Positions 36,924-46,467 of a stretch of DNA of 64,000 bases are shown one piece after another. Position numbers and translations under genes: made by a program. Origin of the DNA: Methanobrevibacter sp. YE315. GTDB taxonomy: Archaea > Methanobacteriota > Methanobacteria > Methanobacteriales > Methanobacteriaceae. How positions within the stretch are numbered: the first letter of the stretch is position 1; each line of letters starts with the position of its first letter. Below the pieces are notes generated by a model, which did not search any database, was not told the DNA's origin, and worked only from the letters and a program-made list of their open reading frames with translations. Location: the NCBI RefSeq assembly GCF_001548675.1, contig NZ_CP010834.1, positions 1,213,501 through 1,277,500 on the forward strand, written 5' to 3'.

Positions 36924-39233
36924 CTACGATTCAGCCTCATCCAATTCAGAAATCTTTTTATCGAATTCTATGAATTTGCGAGCAAGGCCTGAGAAATAAG
37001 GAATATATACTTTTGAAAATGTAACCCTTTCAGGATCTTCACCCAATTCTTCAATTCTATCTTTAACCCTTTGGATTTTGCGTTCCACTTCATCATACAT
37101 CAAATCTCCAGGGAACTCACCGATAAATACACCGTCAGCACCATTATCTAGAGCATATCTGATATGTCTTGGTCTGACCCTATTTACTGAAATGACCTTG
37201 ATGATATGGATTGATTCAGGATAGGACAACCTGTTTACCCCAATATTGTCCGCGGCAGTATATCCTATATTGTCCAGGAATACCAGAATCATGCGTTCGC
37301 CCTCTTGTTTTTTGGAAAGGACACCCTTAATTGTAGACAATATCTTCTCGTCGATATTACCATTGACAGTAATTGCCCTTTGATTGCATCCAATAAGGCA
37401 TTTTCCACATCCAGTACAGCTCATCGGGTCAATATAAACTTCATCATCCTGTATGCTCATGGATTTATATTTGCATCTGCTGATACATTCACCGCAAAGT
37501 ATGCATTTTTCCTTATCGATTTCTGCAATGAAGGGCTCGATTTCAACACCGCCGTAGTTATATTCGCTGACCTTTGATGCTGAGGCTATCGCCTGCATAA
37601 TGGAATCAGTGATGTCTTTCGGGTCATGGGCTGTGCCGCATACGAATATTCCCTGCACATCAGTTGCAACCGGCTTTATCTTTGGATGTGATTCCTTAAT
37701 AAAACCGTCTTCGGTTGTGCCGAGATTCAGTATTTTAGCAATTTCGCGAGTACCTTCTGACGGTTCCATAGCAGTTGAAAGCACAACCATATCAGCTTCA
37801 ATTTCAACAAATTCACCTTTTAATGTGTCTTCAGTACGTACAATGAAGTTATCTCCTTTCTTGACTACTTCACCGGGACGGCCTCTTAAAAACCTCACTT
37901 CATTTTCTTGGGTATGCTTATAATATTTTTCAAACATTCCAGGGGTTCTAATGTCAGTATAGCAGATTAAAACATCAGTATCAGGATATTTGTGCTTTAT
38001 GATATTGGCGTTCTTAAGTGCAACAGTACAGCATATCTTGGAACAGTATCTATGGCCGTCAGGCTTTTCATCACGAGATCCGACACATTGTATCATTACA
38101 ACTCTTTTTGGAACTTCACCATTGGCTTTAAGAAGTTTACCCTTTGTAGGCCCGTTAACTCCAGTAATACGCCCCAATTCAGATTGGGTTATTACATCAT
38201 CATATCTGTCATATCCGTATTCTGGACGTTTTTCCATGTCAAATAGCTTATGTCCTGTTGCCACAATTATTGAACCGACCTGCAAGAGCATTTTTTCAGG
38301 TTTTCCTTTAAGCCTAATGGCTTTCATGCTGCATTGCCTAAAACAATTTCCGCATTTGTCGCAATTATCCATGTCAATTACGTAAGCTTCGGGATATGAC
38401 TGCCCGAATGGCCTGTAGATGGCCTTTCTCATAGACAGATTATCATTCCAATCATTAGGAACTTCTACTTCACAGACTTCAGCACATTTGCCGCAAGCCA
38501 TACACCTATCTACATCAACGTACCTTGGAGATTTTTCGACAATTAAGTTATAGGTTCCCGCTCTCCTTTCGGCTTCAATTACCTTTGCATTGGTTATAAC
38601 TTCAATATTGTCATTCCAAACAATTTCATTAAGTATCGGATTTAAAAGACACATCCCACATTCTTCAGCGATTTTAACAGGTGAGAAAACCTTTCCGATT
38701 TTTGCCATGTGCCCTCCAATTGAAGGAGACTGTTCTATAATGGTAACTTTTGTTCCCTGCTTTGCAAGGGATAATGCTGCATTCATTCCTGCGATTCCGC
38801 CGCCTATTACAGCAACCTCTTTCGGGGTTTGGCAATATATAGGGTCAACTGCATCAGACTGCTTTACCTTTTCAATGGATGCGTTGATCAATGTAATGGC
38901 CTTGTGGGTTGCCTTCTGCTTGTCATCATGTACCCAGGAGCATTGCTCCCTGATATTTGCCATGTCCATCAGATAAGGATTAAGGGGCTTTACATAGTCC
39001 TGGAATGTTTTTTCATGACTTATCGGAGAACATGCCGCTACGACAACACGGTCCAAATCATAGTCAAATATTGCATCACGAATTATTTTACGTCCATTTA
39101 ATGAACATAAGTTTTCAAATTGTCCAATGAATTCAACATCTAGAGAATCCCTTACTTCATCCAAATCAATTACATCTGCAATATTTCCTCCACATTCACA
39201 TAAAAACACGCCAACTTTTAAATCATCCCTCAT
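36924..39233 (-). CDS. hdrA: HdrA-MvhD fusion, heterodisulfide reductase-like subunit A
   Basis: A 769-residue protein. It has an N-terminal CECGG region, FAD site AVIGGGIAGMNAAL at about residue 140, then a pair of 4Fe-4S motifs (CMACGKCAEVCEV and CDKCGNCFRQC), a second Rossmann region, and a second ferredoxin pair at about 590-630 (CILCGECISRC, CTGCGKCLIGC). From about residue 645 a MvhD-like domain is fused. This is the layout of HdrA2-type proteins and allows electron bifurcation between a low-potential ferredoxin and a disulfide or similar acceptor. The start overlaps hdrB by ATGA. Confidence 0.9.
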   Translation of the reverse strand: MRDDLKVGVFLCECGGNIADVIDLDEVRDSLDVEFIGQFENLCSLNGRKIIRDAIFDYDLDRVVVAACSPISHEKTFQDYVKPLNPYLMDMANIREQCSWVHDDKQKATHKAITLINASIEKVKQSDAVDPIYCQTPKEVAVIGGGIAGMNAALSLAKQGTKVTIIEQSPSIGGHMAKIGKVFSPVKIAEECGMCLLNPILNEIVWNDNIEVITNAKVIEAERRAGTYNLIVEKSPRYVDVDRCMACGKCAEVCEVEVPNDWNDNLSMRKAIYRPFGQSYPEAYVIDMDNCDKCGNCFRQCSMKAIRLKGKPEKMLLQVGSIIVATGHKLFDMEKRPEYGYDRYDDVITQSELGRITGVNGPTKGKLLKANGEVPKRVVMIQCVGSRDEKPDGHRYCSKICCTVALKNANIIKHKYPDTDVLICYTDIRTPGMFEKYYKHTQENEVRFLRGRPGEVVKKGDNFIVRTEDTLKGEFVEIEADMVVLSTAMEPSEGTREIAKILNLGTTEDGFIKESHPKIKPVATDVQGIFVCGTAHDPKDITDSIMQAIASASKVSEYNYGGVEIEPFIAEIDKEKCILCGECISRCKYKSMSIQDDEVYIDPMSCTGCGKCLIGCNQRAITVNGNIDEKILSTIKGVLSKKQEGERMILVFLDNIGYTAADNIGVNRLSYPESIHIIKVISVNRVRPRHIRYALDNGADGVFIGEFPGDLMYDEVERKIQRVKDRIEELGEDPERVTFSKVYIPYFSGLARKFIEFDKKISELDEAES

Positions 39234-40171
39234 TTTTCAACCTCCTTTAAATCCTTGATAATCGAACTTATCGGTACAGTATGTGCTTTCTGACCGATTA
39301 CTTTATCCAAGTCGCCACCCATAGCCAACGCTATAAATTGTGCTATATTCAGGTGTATTGCCTTGAATTTTCTGCCTTCACGTTCACCTATTAAATGTTG
39401 ATACCTGTCGAATTGGATATGGCAATTTGGACATAAATGTACTAAAATATCAACATCTTCATCTCCAATTGCGTTCATCTTATCAGCTGTTGCTGTAAAT
39501 GACAGCTCTGGATTTGAATACCTTTGCCTGAAACCGGTTCCGCATGTTGCACGTTTGTGATCATACCATCCTATTGTTTTGCATCCGCATTCCCCAATCA
39601 GCTCATCCATGATATTTGGATCCCTTACACCGCCGATAGTGTCTTCGTAGTGCACTTTACAATAATGGCATCCGTGGTGAGTTGCTATGGTGTAATCACT
39701 TAAATCATATTTTATATGCTTTTTAATTTCATCCTTTTTGCCATATAAGATATCTACAACATGAAAAATGTTTTCGGTAGGCTTTAAATCATCTTTTTCA
39801 TATTTTAAGTGTGATAATCCGTTATCGTCAAATAATTTATTAATATGATTTCTCAAATCATCTTTCTTGTTTAATAATTTTACAGATTTCTTATTGATTG
39901 CGTAACAAGTTGCGCACATCATTACAAGATTAGGGCGACCTATTTCGCGTGCGATTTTGAAATTGCGTGCCCCAATAGCTGTAGTATCGATTTGGTCAAA
40001 GACATCGGAATAATGGCCCAAACCAGTGCAGCAGGTCTGCTTTTCTGAAATCGCGTAGTCTATTCCTAATTTATCAAAGACAAATTTTGTTGATGCTTCC
40101 ACACCGGGATATTCAACGCTTACAAGACAGCTTCTAAATAAAAGAATATCTTTATCAGGAATGTTCTTCAT
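39230..40171 (-). CDS. hdrB: HdrB-like subunit with a changed cysteine motif
   Basis: A 313-residue CCG-domain protein. The first cysteine set is complete: Cys15, Cys47-Cys48 and Cys86/Cys89. The second set has Cys168, then Thr209-Cys210 where HdrB normally has CC, and Cys247/Cys250. One ligand of the second noncubane cluster is therefore missing. Other cysteines (171, 195, 197) might substitute. In heterodisulfide reductase this subunit carries the active-site clusters, so substrate or chemistry may differ here. It overlaps hdrC by 17 bases. Confidence 0.85.
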   Translation of the reverse strand: MKNIPDKDILLFRSCLVSVEYPGVEASTKFVFDKLGIDYAISEKQTCCTGLGHYSDVFDQIDTTAIGARNFKIAREIGRPNLVMMCATCYAINKKSVKLLNKKDDLRNHINKLFDDNGLSHLKYEKDDLKPTENIFHVVDILYGKKDEIKKHIKYDLSDYTIATHHGCHYCKVHYEDTIGGVRDPNIMDELIGECGCKTIGWYDHKRATCGTGFRQRYSNPELSFTATADKMNAIGDEDVDILVHLCPNCHIQFDRYQHLIGEREGRKFKAIHLNIAQFIALAMGGDLDKVIGQKAHTVPISSIIKDLKEVEK

Positions 40172-40760
40172 AATCTGCCTCCTGAGTATCTCTTATCTTT
40201 TCTATTTTATCTTTAAAACCCGTAATCGTTAATATTTTGCTTACTTCATCAATAACTTCCTTTGATGGCATTAACGGAGGGTCCAATTCCAATTCCTTTC
40301 TGATTTCATCTAAATTTTGTCTGAAATCCCACCAGCCCGGAACATCACGGTCAATATCTGAGAAGAATATCTCGGGAATTGCACCAATAGCTGCCGTAAA
40401 GTAGGAATCTGCAAATCCCATGTATTCATAGAGCTTGTCATAACCTATTTCATTTTTTATTGCAAACTGTTTTAGAATCTGATTTACTTCGCATACGCTG
40501 TTTCCTACAGGACATACGCTATGGCAGGTATAGCAGTAAAAACAGTTCCAGATACAATCATCTTCCAAAATTGACATGTCTCCGTCCAATACTCTTTCGA
40601 TTATCTCACGTGGATTATAGTCACTGTGGCGTGCTGCAGGACATGTTGATGTGCACATTCCACATTGCACACATTTTAAAACCCCATCCTCTTTTGAGTT
40701 TTTAACATCTTCAATTATGTCTTCTGCAAAATCAATTGGTGAATCGGTAATCTTTTGCAT
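40155..40760 (-). CDS. hdrC: HdrC-like ferredoxin subunit
   Basis: Two 4Fe-4S motifs, CVQCGMCTSTCP and CFYCYTCHSVCP, lie in the first 90 residues, followed by about 110 helical residues. Length 201 and layout match HdrC, which relays electrons from HdrA to HdrB. The order hdrC-hdrB-hdrA with overlaps suggests one complex. The start lies eight bases after the DUF39 gene. Confidence 0.92.
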   Translation of the reverse strand: MQKITDSPIDFAEDIIEDVKNSKEDGVLKCVQCGMCTSTCPAARHSDYNPREIIERVLDGDMSILEDDCIWNCFYCYTCHSVCPVGNSVCEVNQILKQFAIKNEIGYDKLYEYMGFADSYFTAAIGAIPEIFFSDIDRDVPGWWDFRQNLDEIRKELELDPPLMPSKEVIDEVSKILTITGFKDKIEKIRDTQEADYEEHS

Positions 40761-40768
40761 ATAATCAC

Positions 40769-42022
40769 CTATAATTTGAACTCTTGATTTTGAATCATTT
40801 TCTTTAATTTTAGAGATAATTTGTTTGCTCTTAATCTATCTGACTGTCTGCAGATGATTGGAATTGTAACATCATTATCGTTAATATTCAAATCAACACT
40901 GCCGGTTTTCATGTCGAATGCATCATGGCGGCAGTAGTTGGCACACATTCCGCAGCCAAAACAGTAAGTAAGGTTCAATCTTTCATTTTTAAATGCATTT
41001 GTTGGACAGATTTCTTCAACAATACATGAATCGCATTTTGAACATTTTGTCCTATCATATTGAGGCCTTAAATCATTATCTGCCCATAATTCAGCATAAT
41101 TGGTTTCATCTAAAGGCAAGTGACGTCCTTTGATATCTGAAACCGGAATATCAACCTTGTCATCGGTTACAAGCAAATTATTATAAATTTCTTCATTCAA
41201 TACAGGTATCGGAATGGCTACCGTATCATAAACTTCTCCGCCCTGGCCTGTTTTGAAACCGCCTAAATAATACGGGTCCATTTTAGTTAAATCAGCAGAT
41301 AACATTAAATTCGGTTTTTCAGCACTTGACCTTGTTCCATTGCCTAAAACGTATCCCTGTGTTCCGTTTAACAGAACTTTAGTTCCTTCTTTAATTACAT
41401 TTTGAGGAATATCATTCTGCAACGGATTCAAATCTCCGCATCCTGAAAATGTCAATCCCCTCAAGTTTCCTTCCAATGGAATTGCTGCAAAGATTGATGA
41501 AACAGCTTCCTTGTTCGGGTTTGTAAAGGCAGTATAGTTTTTAAACGCCATACGCGCTCCAACAATTTGCGCTCTTGTAATATCATCAATTGTTATTGTA
41601 TTTTCAATGGTCTTTCCATCTGCACTTTCTACCCTGACATCTATTTTTTTGCCTTCAAGTATGTCTTTTAGCAAGAATCCTCCACCATAGTTTTCATCAT
41701 GAATAGAGTGGGCTGTTCCGTGAAGAATCACATCCACTGAACCCAGCCATTCGTTAGGACAAGGTCCTGCGTAAGCCGGAACTCCATTTAAGTAAACCTC
41801 ATTTGCCCTTATGAATTCTCCAGGTTGGGAAATAATGAAGTTTAAAATAGCTGCAGTGCCGCTCATCACACCGCAAGTTCCTGTTGTAACCACATCAACC
41901 TCATCAAAACTTGGTGCATCTCCTTTTTTAATGAGCTTTTTAAATTCCTCTGCCGTATAAATATTGGCTTCGCCGTCTTCAATTCTTTTATTGATCTGGC
42001 CAATGCTTTTATTATTAGTCAT
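40769..42022 (-). CDS. DUF39 sulfurtransferase-like protein with two 4Fe-4S motifs
   Basis: The first 320 residues match DUF39 (N-terminal NKRIEDGEANIYTAEEFK, VVTTGTCGVMSG, and GVPAYAGPCPNEWLGS). The C-terminal 90 residues contain CSKCDSCIVEEICP and CFGCGMCANYC. DUF39 proteins act in homocysteine formation from aspartate semialdehyde and sulfide, and from memory one was reported to make CoM from sulfoacetaldehyde. Here comA lies 32 bases upstream and hdrC 8 bases downstream, which favours a CoM role. A cysteine in TGTCG may be the sulfur carrier. Confidence 0.85.
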   Translation of the reverse strand: MTNNKSIGQINKRIEDGEANIYTAEEFKKLIKKGDAPSFDEVDVVTTGTCGVMSGTAAILNFIISQPGEFIRANEVYLNGVPAYAGPCPNEWLGSVDVILHGTAHSIHDENYGGGFLLKDILEGKKIDVRVESADGKTIENTITIDDITRAQIVGARMAFKNYTAFTNPNKEAVSSIFAAIPLEGNLRGLTFSGCGDLNPLQNDIPQNVIKEGTKVLLNGTQGYVLGNGTRSSAEKPNLMLSADLTKMDPYYLGGFKTGQGGEVYDTVAIPIPVLNEEIYNNLLVTDDKVDIPVSDIKGRHLPLDETNYAELWADNDLRPQYDRTKCSKCDSCIVEEICPTNAFKNERLNLTYCFGCGMCANYCRHDAFDMKTGSVDLNINDNDVTIPIICRQSDRLRANKLSLKLKKMIQNQEFKL

Positions 42023-42054
42023 TTTATACCTTCTTTCAATAGCTAACTTTTTGA

Positions 42055-42837
42055 TTAGATTTTACCGAGAGTATCTCCCCTTAAGCCTCTCCTTAATGTT
42101 TCAAGAGAAGTGATATCGTCACTTGAAATATTTCCCAAATTAACAGTATTTCCTAATTTCAATATGAAAAAGACTTGCTGGTCCTTATTTGGCGCTTCCC
42201 ATAAAATTTTCTTATTATCTATTTTTTCTAGAATATAATCTATTTCATCCTCTTTCGGATTTCCTGATTTGTCAAAGATTCCAATGTTCTTTCCGCCTTC
42301 ACGGGCTTCTACAATTATTAGGGAGGAGCCTGCATTTAATTCGTTTTCCATTTGTTCTATTCTTTCATCCAAGCTTAATTCCTTATCCAATTGAGGATTT
42401 TTTTTACCAACTTCAGACAATACTTCAAAACCATCATCTTTTGCCTTTTCGATGCAGTTCAATTTGTTTTCTGTGGGAATATTTGTTGAACCATCTGATA
42501 TTTCAATGGCCGGAAAACCCAATTCATGAGCTTCCTGGAAGAATTCCTCAAGTTTTCCTTTCATGTAGGCCAGTTCAAATAAGGTTCCTCCGGTATATGG
42601 GGTGATTTTATGGGATTTGTACATTTCGACTTTTGCCTTGATTATATCCTGCTCATGGACTATTGATGTTCCCCATCCAAATTTCAGATAATCGACATAA
42701 TCTCCTGAAATTTTCATCAGGCTGTCTGCAGTTTCAAGGCCTAATCCTTTGTCCAAAACCATTGTTAAACCGGAAGTTCTCGGTTTTTCTTGTCTGTCTA
42801 TTGATAAAAATTCAAATGATTTCAAGTTATCACTCAT
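42055..42837 (-). CDS. comA: Phosphosulfolactate synthase
   Basis: A 260-residue TIM-barrel of the ComA family: KPRTSGLTMVLDKGLG at residues 18-33, YLKFGWGTSIV, TPYTGGTLFELA and EISDGSTNIP are conserved. ComA adds sulfite to phosphoenolpyruvate to give phosphosulfolactate, the first dedicated step of coenzyme M synthesis in this lineage. It is the first gene of the run through the DUF39 protein to hdrCBA. ComB and ComC are not in the window. Confidence 0.95.
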   Translation of the reverse strand: MSDNLKSFEFLSIDRQEKPRTSGLTMVLDKGLGLETADSLMKISGDYVDYLKFGWGTSIVHEQDIIKAKVEMYKSHKITPYTGGTLFELAYMKGKLEEFFQEAHELGFPAIEISDGSTNIPTENKLNCIEKAKDDGFEVLSEVGKKNPQLDKELSLDERIEQMENELNAGSSLIIVEAREGGKNIGIFDKSGNPKEDEIDYILEKIDNKKILWEAPNKDQQVFFILKLGNTVNLGNISSDDITSLETLRRGLRGDTLGKI

Positions 42838-42923
42838 TTTAGATTAATTTAGAAAGTATAATTATTAATATAATTGTATAAACCTATTTTTAACATTTTG
42901 CTTTTGTAGAACTATCAAAAAAC

Positions 42924-42937
42924 ATAACTATAGTTAT
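42924..42937. repeat. 14-bp perfect palindrome upstream of comA
   Basis: ataactatagttat reads the same on both strands. It lies 87 bases before the comA start and 36 bases after the UPF0058 gene stop, upstream of a likely TATA element (tgtataaac around 42879-42887 on the forward strand). It may be an operator, though palindromes of A/T are common in such DNA. Confidence 0.35.
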
Positions 42938-42972
42938 AAAAAAACCAATAAAAAAAGTTAAAAAAAAGCGAA

Positions 42973-43260
42973 TTAATCCGCTTTCATTTCATTTTCAGAT
43001 CTTGTAACTAAATCGGAAAGTGAATTGCGAACATTTTCTGGAATAGAATTGTCTTCTTTATCAGCAATCACTTGTGAAATGATTTTACATAAAACAAAAA
43101 TCGCATGTTTGTGCTCAGCTTTGGTTTTATGAATATGATGAGGGCTTATTTTAAGGGTAATATATTCACTGCAATCATTTGTAATTTGGTCATCTTCAGC
43201 TAAATACTTTAAAACATATACTAAAAATTGATGTAATTGTATCATTTCGTCTTTATACAT
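42973..43260 (-). CDS. UPF0058 family protein
   Basis: A 95-residue helical protein starting MYKDEMIQLHQFLVYVLKYL, with LKISPHHIHKTKAEHKHAIF in the middle. This is the UPF0058 pattern conserved in methanogens and halophiles. The His-rich HHIHKTKAEHKH segment could bind metal or nucleic acid. Function unknown. Transcribed toward comA with 135 bases between. Confidence 0.9.
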   Translation of the reverse strand: MYKDEMIQLHQFLVYVLKYLAEDDQITNDCSEYITLKISPHHIHKTKAEHKHAIFVLCKIISQVIADKEDNSIPENVRNSLSDLVTRSENEMKAD

Positions 43261-43484
43261 AAATATCTAACCCAAACATTAACTAATTTCATTTAGTTAA
43301 AAAATTAACTCGATTTTTCTATACTCTTAATATTATAACTAATCATATTTAAATATTGCATTCGAAATAAAACACAATGATTTAAAAGACAAGTTTTCTT
43401 TAAAATTATTATAACCTGCATTTAAAAAAAGCCCAAATAATTGTTTACTTGTGAAATTATGATGATTATTTCAAAACACAGGAA

Positions 43485-44198
43485 TTACAAATCAACATTG
43501 AATTCATCCGTTTCAACTATTCTAGGCAATTTGCCCATAGTTGCGACATGATCTCCAGAAATGATTAGAACACCTTCGAAAAATTCCTTATAGTTTTCAC
43601 TGAATTCCAATGCATTTTGAAGCATGTCTTCACTATCAGAACCTTTAACTTCATTAGCGATTTTAGTTGCAAGACCATCAGCCGTTGCGGCCGATTTGGA
43701 AATTACGCTTACGCTTTCAGCATCCCCAAAACTGATTGAATGGCCAATCCTGCCTGAAGATGTGCAAATCCCCAACGGTTTTTTCCTTGCCTTTACTTCG
43801 AATGCTATTTTATTTTTAAGAATCTCATTATTTGAATAGATTCCGCATAAAACCTTTTCATCATTGATTAGGGCAATATCCCCACCGTTTTCAACAATTG
43901 AATATTTGGAATCAAGATTTATCAAATAATTCAAAGACAATTCTGAAATTGAACCTGCAACACATGCCATTGGACCAACATCAGCAATATTTGAAGCCTT
44001 AACCATTGTTTCACAAATCAACGGCAAATCCCCCTCAGTTTCAATTGGTTCCAAGGATAACAGGAAATCACTGTTTCTAGAAATATACTCCTTTAAATCA
44101 TACCTGATTGATTGAATATATTTTTTTAATTCGTGACTAACTAAATCAGTTGTTAATCTAATATGTGTTTCCTCTAAATTTATTTCAGAATGATTCAT
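43485..44198 (-). CDS. UPF0280 family protein (ApbE-like)
   Basis: A 237-residue protein with [29 protein letters not shown] and [12 protein letters not shown], the UPF0280 signature related to the FAD:protein FMN transferase (ApbE) fold. The function of the family is not settled; flavin transfer or thiamine-related roles are guesses. Divergent from the cPG synthetase gene with about 55 bases between. Confidence 0.85.
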   Translation of the reverse strand: MNHSEINLEETHIRLTTDLVSHELKKYIQSIRYDLKEYISRNSDFLLSLEPIETEGDLPLICETMVKASNIADVGPMACVAGSISELSLNYLINLDSKYSIVENGGDIALINDEKVLCGIYSNNEILKNKIAFEVKARKKPLGICTSSGRIGHSISFGDAESVSVISKSAATADGLATKIANEVKGSDSEDMLQNALEFSENYKEFFEGVLIISGDHVATMGKLPRIVETDEFNVDL

Positions 44199-44253
44199 GT
44201 TTAATTATTAAATTTGTTTATCTTATAAATATTATTAAAACATATTAATTATC

Positions 44254-45633
44254 ATGAAAGCTCTAAATAAAATGCTCTGTTTAGTTGATGGTGAACATTA
44301 TCTACCCGTCACTCAAGAAGCAATAGATACACTAAACAATTTAGAACACATTGATGTCGAAGGTGCTGTTTTTATTGGAGGAACAGAGAAACTTAGAGAT
44401 GAATCAGAAGAATCCTATTCTGAAAAACTTGGAGTTCCTGTGCAATTTGCAAAAGATAAAGATATCCCCTATGATATCATTGTAGAAATGATTAGAAAAT
44501 ATGATATAGATACTGTTATGGATTTAAGTGACGAACCGATACTTGACTATCCTAAAAGGTTCAAGATAGCCTGCCGTGTTTTAGGTGAAGGAATAAGTTA
44601 TGAGGGGCCGGATTTCAAATTTGAACCAACATCCCAATATGACATTATGGAAAAGCCTTCAATTACAATTTTAGGAACCGGCAAACGTATTGGAAAAACT
44701 GCAGTTTCCGGTTTTGTATCAAGATTAATTGATAAAAATGGATATGAACCATGCGTAATAGCCATGGGCAGAGGCGGTCCGGAAGAACCTGAAATAGTTC
44801 ACGGTGAAGAACTGGAAATATCAGCAGAATTCTTGCTTGAACAATCTGAAAAAGGTGTTCACGCAGCCAGTGACCATTGGGAAGACGCTTTGATGAGCAG
44901 AATATTGACCATAGGCTGCAGACGCTGTGGCGGAGGAATGGCAGGTGAAGTGTTTTTAACAAATATGAAAAAAGGAGCTCGCCTTGCTAATGAAGTCGAA
45001 TCCAAATTCGCAATATTTGAAGGAAGCGGAGCAGCAATACCTCCAATAAAAACCGACAAGAAGATTGTATTGATTGGAGCAAATCAGCCAATTGAAAACT
45101 TGACCACATATTTTGGACCATACAGAGTAGGGCTTGGAGACTTGGTAATCTTAACAATGTGTGAAGAGCCAATGTGTTCAGATGAAAAAATCAGAACAAT
45201 TGAAGAGTTTGTAAATGAAATCAATCCCGAAGCAACCGTCATATCAACAGTATTTAGACCAAAACCTTTAGATGACATATCCGGCAAAAATGTACTGTTT
45301 GCAACAACAGCTCCTGAGGCAATCAAAGACAAGTTGGTTGATTATCTTGAAAGCAATTACGACTGCAAAATAATTGGAACTACAGCACATTTATCCAATA
45401 GGCCCCTTTTACGTGAAGACATGGCTAAATATATGGACAAAGCAGATGTTATGCTTAGTGAACTTAAGGCAGCTGCCGTTGATGTTGCAACTAAAGATGC
45501 AATCGCTGCAGGCCTAGAAGTTGTTTATTGCGACAACATTCCAGTTCCAATAAATGATTCCTATCCTGATTTGGCTGATTCCGTGCTGAAAATTGTTGAC
45601 TCAGCAATTGAAAGCTTCAATGGCAAAAATTAA
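44254..45633 (+). CDS. cpgS: Cyclic 2,3-diphosphoglycerate synthetase
   Basis: A 459-residue protein starting [14 protein letters not shown] with a P-loop-like [14 protein letters not shown] at about residue 143 and GRGGPEEPE. This matches the methanogen cPG synthetase, which uses ATP to close 2,3-diphosphoglycerate into the cyclic compound found in Methanobacteriales. cPG acts as a stabiliser and phosphate/carbon store. A strong hairpin overlaps the stop codon. Confidence 0.93.
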   Translation: MKALNKMLCLVDGEHYLPVTQEAIDTLNNLEHIDVEGAVFIGGTEKLRDESEESYSEKLGVPVQFAKDKDIPYDIIVEMIRKYDIDTVMDLSDEPILDYPKRFKIACRVLGEGISYEGPDFKFEPTSQYDIMEKPSITILGTGKRIGKTAVSGFVSRLIDKNGYEPCVIAMGRGGPEEPEIVHGEELEISAEFLLEQSEKGVHAASDHWEDALMSRILTIGCRRCGGGMAGEVFLTNMKKGARLANEVESKFAIFEGSGAAIPPIKTDKKIVLIGANQPIENLTTYFGPYRVGLGDLVILTMCEEPMCSDEKIRTIEEFVNEINPEATVISTVFRPKPLDDISGKNVLFATTAPEAIKDKLVDYLESNYDCKIIGTTAHLSNRPLLREDMAKYMDKADVMLSELKAAAVDVATKDAIAAGLEVVYCDNIPVPINDSYPDLADSVLKIVDSAIESFNGKN

Positions 45634-45672
45634 AATAAGAAACCCCTATCTTATTTTAATAATTCTTTTTTT
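45629..45672 (+). terminator. Hairpin and T-run at the cpgS stop codon
   Basis: attaaaataaga (45629-45640) and tcttattttaat (45649-45660) pair perfectly over 12 bases around an eight-base C-rich loop. A run of eight T follows four bases later. The TAA stop lies inside the left arm. This looks like an intrinsic terminator. Confidence 0.75.
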
Positions 45673-45742
45673 TAATTTTATATTGTAAAATTTTTAAAAA
45701 TACAATAATTAATTTATATAGGAAAATACATATTACTAACTA

Positions 45743-46459
45743 ATGAAGACAATAGCTATCGGTGTTGGAGAAAATGACAATATAATACAAGCATGTCATA
45801 TTTTTAAAGAAAAACACCCAAAAACAAATTTAAAACTAATATATAGTGATGAAGACTTAGTTAAGGCTGTTTTAGATGATAAAATACATGGAGTGGTTCG
45901 AGGGTCACTTCCTGCATCTAACATCATGAAAAAACTAAACGAAAAATATCCTGATATTACAAGGGCAACTTATGTTAACGGAGACGAATATGAGTTCTTA
46001 TTAACACCAGTTGGAATTGATGAAGGAGAAACCGTCGAAGACAAACTCAGAATCGTCAAAGAGTGTATTGGCTTTTATAAAAGACTTGGAAAAACCCCAA
46101 AAATAGCAGTTCTTGCAGAAGGAAGGGAAGATGATTTCGGAAGAGGCAGAGAAGTATCAAAATCAATTACGGAAAGTAAAAAATTAACCAAACTAATCGA
46201 AAACGAAACCTCTGAAGAAGTTAAAAATTATTATATCCTAGTTGAAAAAGCAATAAACGCAAAATGTAACATAATTGTTGCTCCAAACGGAAGAGTTGGA
46301 AACATAATATTCAGAACATTAGTTTTACTTAACTCCTGGCCAAGTTACGGTGCAATAACCTTTGGAATGAACAAGATTTATATTGATACTAGTAGAGATC
46401 AAAGTATCGATGGATATGTTCGCAGTTTAATTTTAGCTAATAGTTTAGATAATTTCTAA
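45743..46459 (+). CDS. mtxX: Methanogenesis marker protein MtxX
   Basis: A 238-residue protein: IAIGVGENDNIIQACHIF at the N-terminus, GVVRGSLPASN, AVLAEGREDDFGRG and APNGRVGNIIFRTL. This is the MtxX/Mmp4 family found in methanogens, related to phosphate acetyltransferase folds. A methyltransferase role has been suggested for the family but is not shown here. uppS starts eight bases downstream. Confidence 0.88.
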   Translation: MKTIAIGVGENDNIIQACHIFKEKHPKTNLKLIYSDEDLVKAVLDDKIHGVVRGSLPASNIMKKLNEKYPDITRATYVNGDEYEFLLTPVGIDEGETVEDKLRIVKECIGFYKRLGKTPKIAVLAEGREDDFGRGREVSKSITESKKLTKLIENETSEEVKNYYILVEKAINAKCNIIVAPNGRVGNIIFRTLVLLNSWPSYGAITFGMNKIYIDTSRDQSIDGYVRSLILANSLDNF

Positions 46460-46467
46460 TTATTTAA

